Source: Haloarcula salina
GTDB lineage: Archaea > Halobacteriota > Halobacteria > Halobacteriales > Haloarculaceae
Length of the DNA stretch: 64,000 nucleotides
Reading direction: 5' to 3'
NCBI RefSeq assembly: GCF_010119195.1
Contig: NZ_WRXL01000006.1
Span: 62,001-126,000 of the forward strand
A program made the translations under genes and the position numbers. The notes below the pieces were generated by a model, which saw only the letters and a program-made list of their open reading frames with translations, was not told the origin of the DNA and made no database searches. Every line of letters begins with the position of its first letter. Position 1 is the stretch's first letter. This document shows, one piece after another, positions 33,677 through 42,278 of the stretch.

Positions 33677-34651
33677 ATGGCCGGCACGAACGGGCGCGCC
33701 GACGGCGCGTTCGACTACGACGTGGCCGTCGTCGGCGGCGGCCCGGCCGGCTGTTCGGCCGGCGTCTTCACCGCCCGCGAGGGGCTCGAAACGGTCGTCT
33801 TCGATCGCGGGCGCTCCTCGCTCAAGCGGTGTGCCCACCTGGAGAACTACCTCGGCTTCCCCGCCGGCATCGACGTGGAGACGCTGTACGACCTGTTCCA
33901 CGCCCACGCCGAGACCGCCGGCTGTGCGCTCGTCTCGGACATGGTCGAATCGGTCGACCGGACCGACGAGTCCGGCTTCGCGCTGGACCTGCAGGAGGGG
34001 GAGCCGGTCACCGCTCGCCGGGTGGTCGCGGCGACGCGCTACGACGGGACGTACCTGCAGGGCCTCGACGGCGAGGCGATGATCGAGACGAACGAGCACC
34101 ACGGGGAAGAGCACGAGCGCTTCGCCCGGGACTACGCCGACCGCGACGGGTCGACGCCCGTCGACGGGCTGTACGTCGCCTCGCCGACCCCGGGTGCGGA
34201 CAGGCAGGCGATTCTCGCGGCCGCTCGCGGTGCGCGCGCCGGCCGCCGGGTCGTCGCCGACGCCCGCCGCGACGACGGCTGGTGGGAGGGCGTCGCCGAG
34301 GGCGTGGACTGGGTCCGGCGCGAGGCCGAACTCGACGACGAGTGGACCGACCGCGAGCGGTGGGTGACGTGGTTCGACGAGCGCCACGCCGCGGACGCGC
34401 CCGTCGACCCGGATTCGGAGCGGTTCCAGCGCGTCCGGGACGCGACCGTCGAGCAGGCCCGGTCGGCGTACATCGACCCGGAGGAGATCGAAGCGCGGGC
34501 CGAACGGGGTCACGAAGCGCTGGCCGCACACCTCGACGCCGAATCGGCCGTCGACGGCGTCGGCGAACGCGCCCTGCTGGAGGCGATGGACGACGACGCG
34601 ATTCGCAGCTACGTCGAGGCCGACGAGACGCCCGACGGCGACGGTCTTTAG
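33677..34651 (+). CDS. Thioredoxin-reductase-like FAD protein lacking the NADPH domain
   Basis: A 324-residue protein. The FAD Rossmann motif is YDVAVVGGGPAGCSAGVFTAREG, and HLENYLGFPAGID matches the thioredoxin-reductase FAD domain. The second half of that domain (VDGLYVASPTPGADRQAILAAARGARAG) follows almost directly at about 160-195, so the NADPH-binding domain and the redox CxxC pair are missing. The last 120 residues are a charged helical extension. It starts two bases after paralogue 1 and its TAG lies inside the next promoter's distal box. A role in reducing or releasing captured iron is only an inference. Confidence 0.8.
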   Translation: MAGTNGRADGAFDYDVAVVGGGPAGCSAGVFTAREGLETVVFDRGRSSLKRCAHLENYLGFPAGIDVETLYDLFHAHAETAGCALVSDMVESVDRTDESGFALDLQEGEPVTARRVVAATRYDGTYLQGLDGEAMIETNEHHGEEHERFARDYADRDGSTPVDGLYVASPTPGADRQAILAAARGARAGRRVVADARRDDGWWEGVAEGVDWVRREAELDDEWTDRERWVTWFDERHAADAPVDPDSERFQRVRDATVEQARSAYIDPEEIEARAERGHEALAAHLDAESAVDGVGERALLEAMDDDAIRSYVEADETPDGDGL

Positions 34652-34697
34652 GCTGGCCAAAATATCGAAGCGTTTAGGTAGTGTTAGGGAGGCCTAA
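34648..34697 (+). promoter_or_regulatory. Iron-type promoter 2: two DtxR-like boxes with the same geometry
   Basis: The distal box TTAGGCTGGCCAAA (34648-34661) overlaps the stop codon of the FAD gene. The proximal box TTAGGGAGGCCTAA (34684-34697) ends six bases before the ATG at 34703. The distal box starts 55 bases and ends 42 bases before the ATG, exactly as in promoter 1. The TTTAGGTAG between them is the probable TATA region. Confidence 0.75.
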
Positions 34698-34702
34698 ACC
34701 AC

Positions 34703-35926
34703 ATGGTACCAGAACCGACGCGAAGTGGCGGACCGACGCGGCGCGAGTACGTGAAGTACGGCGGTGCGCTCGTCAGCGGCGGCCTGCTCGCCGGCTGTGC
34801 CGGTGACAGCGAGGGCGGGTCGGCGTCGACGTCGACCGACGACCCAGCGACCGAGACGGCGGCAGAGACTGACCCGCAGACCGAAACCGAGACGCCGAGC
34901 ACCGACGGCCCGTACTCGGTCTCGATGGAACCGGTCGGCGAGGTGACCTTCGAGTCCGCCCCAGAACAGTGGGTCGCGTTCTGCGGCGGGTACGCCGACA
35001 TGGCCGTGGCGCTTGGCCAGGCCGACGGGTTCGCCGGCATCGACGGCGTGGACCGCTACTACACCTACGTGTACGACGACCTCCCGGGCGTCGATATCGA
35101 CGAGGCGATGCTGGAGCAGTACCCGGAGGTGCGGACGAAGGAAGTGTTCTACGAGGTCGACGCCGACGTGCACTTCTACGACCCCGAGATGCTCAAGAAC
35201 TGGTTCGACTGGGGTCAGGAGGACGTCGACGAGATCCGCGAGAACGTCGCGCCCTTCTTCGGGAACCTCCTCTTTCGCCGCTCGGACGCGTGGCACGACT
35301 ACCAGTTTTACACCCTCTACGAGGCCTTCGAGAAGGTGGCGCAGGTGTTCCAGGAACGGGCGCGCTTCGAGGCGTTCCGGTCGCTCCACGACGAGTTCAT
35401 CGGCGGTCTCCAGGAGCGGCTCCCGCCTGAGGACGAGCGCCCCGAGGTCTTCCTGACCTTCGAAGGGACGAACGAACCCGCGACGTTCTCGCCGTACCGG
35501 CTCAGCGACAAGGGGACGAGCAAGAAGCAGTGGCACGACCTCGGTGCGAAGGACGCCCTCGTCGGCACCGATATCGAGAACCTCAGCACGACGAACCGCG
35601 GCGAGCTCGACTACGAGAACCTCCTCGAAATCGACCCCGAGGTCATCCTCGTGCGCGGCCACGAGCGCAAGTCCGCCGCGGAGTTCCGCGACGTGGTCCT
35701 CGGGTACATGCGGGATCACTCCGTCGCGAGCGAACTCACGGCCGTCCAGAACGGCCGGGTGTACCGCGGCGGCTACCTGCATCAGGGACCGATCCACAAC
35801 CTCTTCCTGACCGAGCGGGCGGCGAAGCAGCTCTACCCCGACGAGTTCGGCGAGGTGACCGACGACGAGGAACTGTTCGACCGCCAGCGCGTCGCGGATA
35901 TCGTCACGGGAGCGTTCGACGAATGA
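34703..35926 (+). CDS. Iron/siderophore-type substrate-binding Tat lipoprotein, paralogue 2
   Basis: A 407-residue paralogue. The Tat signal is TRREYVKYGGALVSGGLLAGC, followed by a Thr/Glu-rich spacer and the binding fold from YSVSMEPVGEVTFESAPEQW. It keeps the LYEAFEKVAQVFQER helix, LDYENLLEIDPEVILV, the VYRGGYLHQGPIHNLFLTERAAKQLYP segment and the closing LFDRQRVADIVTG. It is the first gene of the second transcription unit, and its stop overlaps the start of paralogue 3. The ligand-facing middle (about 90-130) differs strongly from paralogue 1, so a different ligand is possible. Confidence 0.88.
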   Translation: MVPEPTRSGGPTRREYVKYGGALVSGGLLAGCAGDSEGGSASTSTDDPATETAAETDPQTETETPSTDGPYSVSMEPVGEVTFESAPEQWVAFCGGYADMAVALGQADGFAGIDGVDRYYTYVYDDLPGVDIDEAMLEQYPEVRTKEVFYEVDADVHFYDPEMLKNWFDWGQEDVDEIRENVAPFFGNLLFRRSDAWHDYQFYTLYEAFEKVAQVFQERARFEAFRSLHDEFIGGLQERLPPEDERPEVFLTFEGTNEPATFSPYRLSDKGTSKKQWHDLGAKDALVGTDIENLSTTNRGELDYENLLEIDPEVILVRGHERKSAAEFRDVVLGYMRDHSVASELTAVQNGRVYRGGYLHQGPIHNLFLTERAAKQLYPDEFGEVTDDEELFDRQRVADIVTGAFDE

Positions 35927-37140
35927 GCGGCGACGGCCCGACCGACAGCGGGGGCCCGACGCGCCGGGACGCGCTCAAGTACGGCGGTGCGCTCGTCGGC
36001 GGCGGCCTGCTCGCCGGCTGTACCGGGGACGGCGACAGCGCGACGCCCGCGGCGACGGACGACGGGACGGGGGCCGCGACGACGACGGAAACCGACGCCG
36101 CGGCGACCGAGTCGGCCACGGGCGACGGCTCGTACTCGGTGACGATGGAGCCGGTCGGAACCGTCGAGTTCGACGCCGTGCCGGAGACGATCGCGCCGTT
36201 CACCGCCGACTACATCGACATGCTGGTCGCGCTGGGCCACGGCGAGGCGGCCCAGTCCATCTGGTACCGCGGGCGGTACAAGACGACTCACTACGAGGAA
36301 CTCGACGGCGTCTCCATCGACCTCTCGCGGCTCACCCAGCTCTGGAACGACGGCATCTCGAAGGAGCTGTTCTACGAGATGGACGCCGACTTGCACCTGA
36401 TCGACCCCCACGCCCTGACGGACTGGTTCCAGGCGTGGTCCGAGCAGGACCTCGACGAGATCCGCGAGAACGTCGCGCCGTTCCTCGGAAACGTCATCTT
36501 CCGGCGGACCGACTCGTGGCACGACTACCGCTACTACTCGCTGTACGAGGCCTTCGAGACGGTCGCGCAGGTGGTCCAGGAGCAGGCGCGCTTCGAGGCG
36601 ATCCGGGCCATCCACGAGGACCTCGTCGCGACGGTCCAGTCCCGGCTCCCCGCCCCGGACGAGCGCCCGAACGCGGCGCTCATGTTCGCCGGCGAGGAGC
36701 CCGAGGAGTTCACCCCGTACCGCCTGTCCGGCAACGGCGCGAACAAGGAGCACTTCCACACGCTCGGTCTCTCCGACGCCTTCGCGGACAGCGGCGTCGA
36801 GGGGCTCTCGACGAGCGACACGGGCACCGTCGACTACGAGACGCTGCTGGAGATCGACCCCGACTCGCTGCTCCTTCGCTACCACCGGAAAGGCAAGACC
36901 CGCGAGGAGTTCGAGGCGACGGTCCTCGACTACATGAAGGACCACGAGGTGGGCAGTCAGCTGACCGCCGTCCAGAACGACATGGTGTTCCGCGGCGGCC
37001 CCATCTACGCCGGCCCGCTGCACAACCTCTTCATGATCGAGCGGTACGCCACGGCGTACTTCCCAGACGCGTTCTCGGAGGAGCAACTGTTCGACCGCGA
37101 GCGGCTCGCCTCGATCATCACGGAGGGGGTCGACGAATGA
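35923..37140 (+). CDS. Iron/siderophore-type substrate-binding Tat lipoprotein, paralogue 3
   Basis: A 405-residue paralogue whose ATG overlaps the previous stop (ATGA). The signal is TRRDALKYGGALVGGGLLAGC, and the mature fold begins YSVTMEPVGTVEFDAVPETI. Its HDYRYYSLYEAFETVAQVVQE helix is coded by DNA identical over 43 bases to paralogue 1. The end is the most divergent of the five: NLFMIERYATAYFP and FDRERLASIITEGVDE replace the otherwise fixed AAKQLYP and RVADIVTG motifs. The function is inferred from fold and promoter context. Confidence 0.87.
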   Translation: MSGDGPTDSGGPTRRDALKYGGALVGGGLLAGCTGDGDSATPAATDDGTGAATTTETDAAATESATGDGSYSVTMEPVGTVEFDAVPETIAPFTADYIDMLVALGHGEAAQSIWYRGRYKTTHYEELDGVSIDLSRLTQLWNDGISKELFYEMDADLHLIDPHALTDWFQAWSEQDLDEIRENVAPFLGNVIFRRTDSWHDYRYYSLYEAFETVAQVVQEQARFEAIRAIHEDLVATVQSRLPAPDERPNAALMFAGEEPEEFTPYRLSGNGANKEHFHTLGLSDAFADSGVEGLSTSDTGTVDYETLLEIDPDSLLLRYHRKGKTREEFEATVLDYMKDHEVGSQLTAVQNDMVFRGGPIYAGPLHNLFMIERYATAYFPDAFSEEQLFDRERLASIITEGVDE

Positions 37141-38390
37141 CTGACGACGCGGACTCGCGGCGCTCGCCGACGCGGCGAGACGCCCTCAAGTTCGGCGGCG
37201 CGCTGCTGGGCGGCGGCCTGCTCGCCGGCTGTGCCGGGAGCGGAGACAGTGCGACGCCGACCTCGCAGTCGACGGGCGACGGCAGCGACGGAGCGACGAC
37301 GCCGACCGACGCCGCCGACGGACAGTCGACCACGACCGAGGGCTACACGGTGTCGATGTCGCCGGTCGGCGACGTGCGCTTCGACGCCGTCCCGGAAGAG
37401 GTGTTCACCGTCTACCCGCAGTACCTCGACATGGCCGTCGCGCTGGGCCACGGCGAGCGCGTGAACTCGGTGTACGTCCCCGAGATGTCGGGGACGACGA
37501 TGAACCACTACTACCACCACCTCGACGGCGTCTCGCTGGACTGGGAGGGGCTGCACGACCCGCTCACCGACGGTTTCTCGAAGGAGTCCCTCTACGAGCG
37601 CGGCAGCGACGTGCACCTCGCCGACCCCGCCTGGGTGTCGACACAGGAGGGGTGGAGCACCGACGACGTGGCCGAGGTGGCCTCGACGCTCGCCCCCTGG
37701 GTCGGGAACTTCTACAGCGGGACCCACGACGCCCCGCCGGAGGGCTACGCCGACTACCGGTACTACACCCTCTGGGAACTGTTCGGCAAAGTCGCCGAGG
37801 TGTTCCAGGAGCGGGCCCGCTACGAGGCGCTCGCGCAGGTCCACGCGGACCTCGTCTCGCACGTCCAGTCGAACCTTCCGCCGCGAGAGGAGCGTCCGAC
37901 CGCGGTGCGGGCGACCCTTTCGAGCGACGGCTCGAAGTTCTGGACGTACCACCTCAACGAACCCGGCTACTGGCTCGCGGACACGCGGCCGCTGGGGGCG
38001 AACGACGCCTTCGGCGACGAGGAGTGGAACGGGCTCTGGGGCACGGTCGACTACGAGGTGATGCTGGAGGCCGACCCCGACGTGTTCCTCCACCTCTGGG
38101 GACTCACCCCGAGCTACAGCATGGCCGACACGCGCTCGAAGCTCGAAGACAACGCCGCCGGCAGCCAGCTGACCGCAGTGAAGGAAGGGCGCGTCTACCC
38201 CGCCGGGATGCGCTATCAGGGCCCCATCATGAACCTCTTCCAGATCGAGATGGGCGCGAAGCAGCTCTACCCCGACGTCTTCGGCGCGTGGCCGACCTAC
38301 GAGGACGGCGACCACTATCCGGAGATTCCCGAGGACGAACGGCTGTTCGACCGCCAGCGCGTCGCCGACATCGTCACCGGAGACTACTGA
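37137..38390 (+). CDS. Iron/siderophore-type substrate-binding Tat lipoprotein, paralogue 4
   Basis: A 417-residue paralogue, again starting in an ATGA overlap. The Tat/lipobox signal is TRRDALKFGGALLGGGLLAGC and the fold starts YTVSMSPVGDVRFDAVPEEV. It carries a unique His/Tyr-rich segment near the expected ligand site (MNHYYHHLDGVSLDW) and a modified central helix (ADYRYYTLWELFGKVAEVFQER). The end is GAKQLYPDVFGAWPTYEDGDHYP, then LFDRQRVADIVTG. The His cluster suggests direct metal or an unusual chelate as ligand, which is an inference. Confidence 0.87.
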   Translation: MTDDADSRRSPTRRDALKFGGALLGGGLLAGCAGSGDSATPTSQSTGDGSDGATTPTDAADGQSTTTEGYTVSMSPVGDVRFDAVPEEVFTVYPQYLDMAVALGHGERVNSVYVPEMSGTTMNHYYHHLDGVSLDWEGLHDPLTDGFSKESLYERGSDVHLADPAWVSTQEGWSTDDVAEVASTLAPWVGNFYSGTHDAPPEGYADYRYYTLWELFGKVAEVFQERARYEALAQVHADLVSHVQSNLPPREERPTAVRATLSSDGSKFWTYHLNEPGYWLADTRPLGANDAFGDEEWNGLWGTVDYEVMLEADPDVFLHLWGLTPSYSMADTRSKLEDNAAGSQLTAVKEGRVYPAGMRYQGPIMNLFQIEMGAKQLYPDVFGAWPTYEDGDHYPEIPEDERLFDRQRVADIVTGDY

Positions 38391-38392
38391 CA

Positions 38393-39562
38393 ATGGACGA
38401 CGACATCGCAACGTCACCGACCCGCAGAGACTACATCAAGTACGGTGGCACGGTCGTCGGCGGCGGCCTCCTCGCCGGCTGTCGCGGCGACGAGGCGACG
38501 GACTCGACGCCGACCACCGTCACGTCGACGGATTCGGAGCCGGCAACGAGCGAGGACGCGGGTTACTCGGTGTCGATGGAGCCGGTCGGGGAGGTGTCCT
38601 TCGACGACGTGCCCGAGACGTGGCTGGCGATGACCGGCGGCTGGGCCGACATGGGAATCGCGCTCGGGCAGGACCCGCCAGCGGGGGTGACGAGCACGAG
38701 TCGCTACCACACGCACCACTACGACGACCTCCCCGGCGTCTCCGTGGACAAGGACGAGATCCTCCAGCTTTACGACGCGGGAATCGACAAGGAGCTGTTC
38801 TACGAGCTCGACGTCGACCTCCACGTCTTCGACCCGCATTTCCTGACGAACCGAATCGAGAACATCGCCGCGGAGGACATCGACGAACTGGCGACGACCG
38901 TCGCCCCGTTCTTCGGGAACACGATTTTCAGCCGGCAGTACGCCTGGCACGACGACTACCGCTACTACTCGCTGTACGAGGCCTTCGAGAAGCTGGCGGC
39001 GGTGTTCCGAGAGCGAGAGCGATTCGAGGCGTTTCGCTCCCTTCACGACGAGGTCCTCGGTGGACTCGACGAGCGCATCCCCCCGGAGCGTGAGCGGCCG
39101 TCGGTCGCCCTGCTGATGGTCGTCTCCGAGGAGCCGTCGAAGTTCTACCCCTTCCGCATCGAGCGGGGGACCGGCTGGAAGCAGTGGCGCGACCTCGGCG
39201 TCCCCGACGGCCTGGACGGGTCCGGAATCGAGTCGTTCACCGCCTCACGAGGGACGATGGGGTACGAAGCGCTGCTCGACGCGGACCCGGACTACCTGCT
39301 GCTGTACGGGTACGAGTCCATGTCGCCCGAGGCGTTCCGAGAGACGTTCCTCTCGTTCTTCCGCGACCACGAGACCGCCAGCGAACTGACCGCGGTGCGG
39401 GAGGGGAACGTATATCGGGCGGGCGGCTTCTATCAGGGGCCGATTCAGAACCTCGCACTGACCGAGCGCGCCGCGAAGCAGCTCTACCCCGGAGAGTTCG
39501 ACTCGGACGAACGGCTGTTCGACCGCCAGCGCGTCGCCGACATCGTCACCGGAGATTTCTGA
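38393..39562 (+). CDS. Iron/siderophore-type substrate-binding Tat lipoprotein, paralogue 5
   Basis: A 389-residue paralogue, two bases after paralogue 4. The signal is TRRDYIKYGGTVVGGGLLAGC and the fold starts YSVSMEPVGEVSFDDVPETW. It has a YHTHHYDDLPGVSVD segment, and the DDYRYYSLYEAFEKL helix is coded by 39 bases identical to paralogues 1 and 3. It ends FYQGPIQNLALTERAAKQLYPGEF and LFDRQRVADIVTGDF. It closes the array. The next gene (rdfA) has its own TATA-like box, so the iron block ends here. Confidence 0.88.
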   Translation: MDDDIATSPTRRDYIKYGGTVVGGGLLAGCRGDEATDSTPTTVTSTDSEPATSEDAGYSVSMEPVGEVSFDDVPETWLAMTGGWADMGIALGQDPPAGVTSTSRYHTHHYDDLPGVSVDKDEILQLYDAGIDKELFYELDVDLHVFDPHFLTNRIENIAAEDIDELATTVAPFFGNTIFSRQYAWHDDYRYYSLYEAFEKLAAVFRERERFEAFRSLHDEVLGGLDERIPPERERPSVALLMVVSEEPSKFYPFRIERGTGWKQWRDLGVPDGLDGSGIESFTASRGTMGYEALLDADPDYLLLYGYESMSPEAFRETFLSFFRDHETASELTAVREGNVYRAGGFYQGPIQNLALTERAAKQLYPGEFDSDERLFDRQRVADIVTGDF

Positions 39563-39614
39563 GTCGACGCGGGACAGCACAACGGATTTACCGCGGTCAC
39601 TCCATCTATCGACG

Positions 39615-40229
39615 ATGGGGTCCGACGGATCGAACGCCGGGCGGCGGTCGAAGGTCGCGCGACTCATCGAGTCGTACGAACTGGGTGCGATGGGGTCGGA
39701 GCTGGAGGCCGCGTGGCTCGGCGAGAGCCGCGAGCGTCAGAGCCTCCGCGCCCTGGCCGACCGCTTCAATCGGGCGCTCCTCCTCGCCGAGATCCGCGAC
39801 GCCACCATGGACGTTGTCGACGGCGAGCCCGAGAACTTCTATCGGCTCCTGACCGACGACGATGTCAGCGCTGGCACGCGCATCGAGGCCGAGAACCGCC
39901 TCGAACGCGCCGGCGTCGACGTGGACGGCCTGCGGGACGACTTCGTCACGTACCAGGCGATCCGCCACTACCTCACGGAGGTGCGTGGTGCGACCTACGA
40001 GCGCGACGCGGACAGCGGGCAGGTAGAGCGCGAGCGCGGGGGCATCGACCGCCTGCGCAGCCGCGTCGAGACCATCGTTCGGGACACGGTCGACCGGCTG
40101 AACGCCGCCGGGAAGCTCTCGGTGGGCGAGTACCGCGTCTTCGTCACCGTCGACGTCCTCTGTGCGGAGTGCGGGTCGCGTTACAGCGTCAGCGACCTGC
40201 TCCGACGCGGCGGCTGCGACTGCGAGTGA
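39615..40229 (+). CDS. rdfA: Rod-determining factor RdfA
   Basis: A 204-residue soluble protein matching the haloarchaeal RdfA family. It starts with a basic RRSKVARLIESYELGAMGSELEAAWLGE segment. The central helical part is RERQSLRALADRFNRALLLAEI, and it ends in a C-terminal zinc-binding pattern VLCAECGSRYSVSDLLRRGGCDCE. In Haloferax volcanii RdfA is needed for rod-shaped cells. GGATTTACC about 30 bases before the ATG is a likely TATA region. It converges with the SMC-related gene, six bases between stops; this pair is known to co-occur in haloarchaea. Confidence 0.88.
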   Translation: MGSDGSNAGRRSKVARLIESYELGAMGSELEAAWLGESRERQSLRALADRFNRALLLAEIRDATMDVVDGEPENFYRLLTDDDVSAGTRIEAENRLERAGVDVDGLRDDFVTYQAIRHYLTEVRGATYERDADSGQVERERGGIDRLRSRVETIVRDTVDRLNAAGKLSVGEYRVFVTVDVLCAECGSRYSVSDLLRRGGCDCE

Positions 40230-40235
40230 GCGGGC

Positions 40236-42191
40236 TCAGATCTCGTCGACGCGGTCGTAGCGCTCCGGGAGCGCCTCGGCGTCCTCCGGGAGCAGCGCGA
40301 CGACGAGGAACGCGGGGAAGTCGGCGAAGTACTCGACCAGCGCGGCGATCCGCTCGGCGTCGATGGCTTCGAGCGAGTCGAGCAGCATGAACGGCACGTC
40401 CTCGTACACGTCGTGGACGAGGTAGCCGGCGAGCGCGAAGACGAGGCCCGTGACCTCGCGCTCGCTCTCGCTCAGGTGGTCGACCGTGTCCTCGTAGACC
40501 GTGCCGCCCTCGGTGCTCCGGACGACGTGGAGATCGAACGTCGAGCCCGCGTCGCCGTCGGCGTCGTCGACCCCCTCGGTCGGCGTGTCCGTCCGCTCGA
40601 GCCAGATGCGCTCGACGTTGTCGTACTCGAGGAGGGCGAGGACCTCGGCCATCTTCTCGTTGAACTGCTCGGTCGCCTCGGCCTCGAGGCGGTCGATCCG
40701 CGACCGGAGGTCGACGAGGTCGTCGACGACCGCCTCGCGCTCGGCGACCAGTTCGTCGTCGCGCCGGATCTCCGCCTCCATCTCGGTGATCTCGTCGGTC
40801 ACCTCGTCCAGTTCGGATTCGAGGCTGTCGAGTTCCAGTTCCAGTTCGTTGGCCTCCGTGTGGAGTTCGAGCACCTCGTCGAACCCCTCGGTCCGGAGCT
40901 GGGACACCCGTTGTTCGAGAGCGGCGACGCGGTCAGAGAGGTTGTCCCGGCGCTGTCGGAGGTCGGTCACCGTCGACTGGCGGCGGTCGATCTCGCCGTC
41001 GACGTCGTCGATCGTCTCGCGCAGGTCCCGCGTCCGAGAGAGGGTGTCGCGGATGTCCCGGCGCTGCTCCAGCAGGTCGTCCAGGTCGGACTCGATGTCG
41101 TCGATGTCGTCGATGGTCTCCTGGCGGTGCTCGCGCATGCGCTCGATGGTCGACTCGATGCGCTCCGCCTTGACGTGTGAGCCGCAGGTCCAGCAGGTCG
41201 TCTTCGAGCCCCGGTAGAGCTGATCGGTGATGTCGCCGACGCTCTCTGGCTTCGCGGTTATCGCGTCGGTGATCTGGGAGTGCTCGCCGGCCAGCAGTTC
41301 CTCGTTGAACCCGATGACGTTCTGCAGTCGGGTCGTGTACTCGGAGAGCTCTCGCTTTCGCTCGCGGAGCCGTTCGACGTCCGCTTCGATGGCTTCGAGG
41401 CGGTCGTCGGGGGCGTCCGGGAGCCCGGCGAGTTCGGCGGCGAGACGGCCCCGCTCATTGCGCAGCGCCGCGATGCTCTCCTGTTCGGATTGTATCTCAT
41501 CTCGCACGCGCGCGAGTTCGGACCGGGTCGCCTGGAGTTCGTCAAGCGCCGTCTCCAGTTCGTCCCGGTTCTCGCGGGTCGTCTCCAGGTCCAGGTCGCG
41601 CTCGTCGATGCGCTCCTCGACGCGTTCTAAGTCCGCCCTGACCGCGGTGACTTCCTCGCGGAGGTCCGCCCGCTGACGTTCGAGGCCGGGGAGGTCGCGC
41701 TTGAGCGACGCGATCCGGTCGAGTTCGTCGTCGATCTCCTGCTTTCGCTCCTCCGCCTCGCTGATCTCACGGCGGATGGCGGTCACGTCGATCGGCCGCA
41801 TGATGAGGTCCCGGAGGTCGTCGCCGCGCTCGACCGCGCGCCGGGCCTCGTTGTCCTCGAGGAGAAACGCGAAAAGGTCCGCCATCGTCGCGTCGGCGAG
41901 CAGCCCGGCCCCCGAGCCGACGACGCCGTCCTGGGTCCGCGTGAGCGTCCGCTCGTAGGTCTCGCCGTCGAGAGCGAGTTCGACGCGGCCCCTGTCGGCG
42001 TCGCCCTTGACGCTCGCCCACTCGCTGCCGTGGGCCGCCATCACGGCCTGGAGAAACGAGGTCCGGTTCGTCGCGTTCCGGCCGCGGAGGACCGTCACGC
42101 CGGGAGAGACCTCGACCGTCGTCTCGTCGATCCCACCGACGTTCTCGACGGAGAACGTGGCCGTCTCCTCGGTCACCGGGAGTGAGCCCAT
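40236..42191 (-). CDS. Archaea-specific SMC-related coiled-coil ATPase-like protein
   Basis: A 651-residue protein with Rad50/SMC layout. The N-terminal head has a P-loop-like GRNATNRTS (37-45), where Arg replaces the usual Lys. Long acidic coiled coils surround a zinc-hook-like CWTCGSHVKAERI, and the C-terminal head has an ABC signature-like HLSESEREVTGLVFALAG and Walker B VPFMLLDSLEAID. The degenerate P-loop questions ATPase activity but may be normal for the family. It is adjacent and convergent to rdfA, which suggests a shared role in shape or chromosome organisation. The ATG at 42191 is preferred over 42224. Confidence 0.87.
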   Translation of the reverse strand: MGSLPVTEETATFSVENVGGIDETTVEVSPGVTVLRGRNATNRTSFLQAVMAAHGSEWASVKGDADRGRVELALDGETYERTLTRTQDGVVGSGAGLLADATMADLFAFLLEDNEARRAVERGDDLRDLIMRPIDVTAIRREISEAEERKQEIDDELDRIASLKRDLPGLERQRADLREEVTAVRADLERVEERIDERDLDLETTRENRDELETALDELQATRSELARVRDEIQSEQESIAALRNERGRLAAELAGLPDAPDDRLEAIEADVERLRERKRELSEYTTRLQNVIGFNEELLAGEHSQITDAITAKPESVGDITDQLYRGSKTTCWTCGSHVKAERIESTIERMREHRQETIDDIDDIESDLDDLLEQRRDIRDTLSRTRDLRETIDDVDGEIDRRQSTVTDLRQRRDNLSDRVAALEQRVSQLRTEGFDEVLELHTEANELELELDSLESELDEVTDEITEMEAEIRRDDELVAEREAVVDDLVDLRSRIDRLEAEATEQFNEKMAEVLALLEYDNVERIWLERTDTPTEGVDDADGDAGSTFDLHVVRSTEGGTVYEDTVDHLSESEREVTGLVFALAGYLVHDVYEDVPFMLLDSLEAIDAERIAALVEYFADFPAFLVVALLPEDAEALPERYDRVDEI

Positions 42192-42278
42192 GATCCCAAC
42201 TGTGCGAGTCACCGGCATAAGCACTGTGACGCGCGCGACGGCCGCCGAGCGGGTGGCCGCCGCCGACGCGCAGAAGGG

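Noticed and set aside
32451-39562. Possibility that the repeated binding-protein genes are a CRISPR-like or transposon repeat
   Set aside because: The repeats are full-length divergent coding genes with separate signals and stops; there are no terminal inverted repeats, transposase or spacers.
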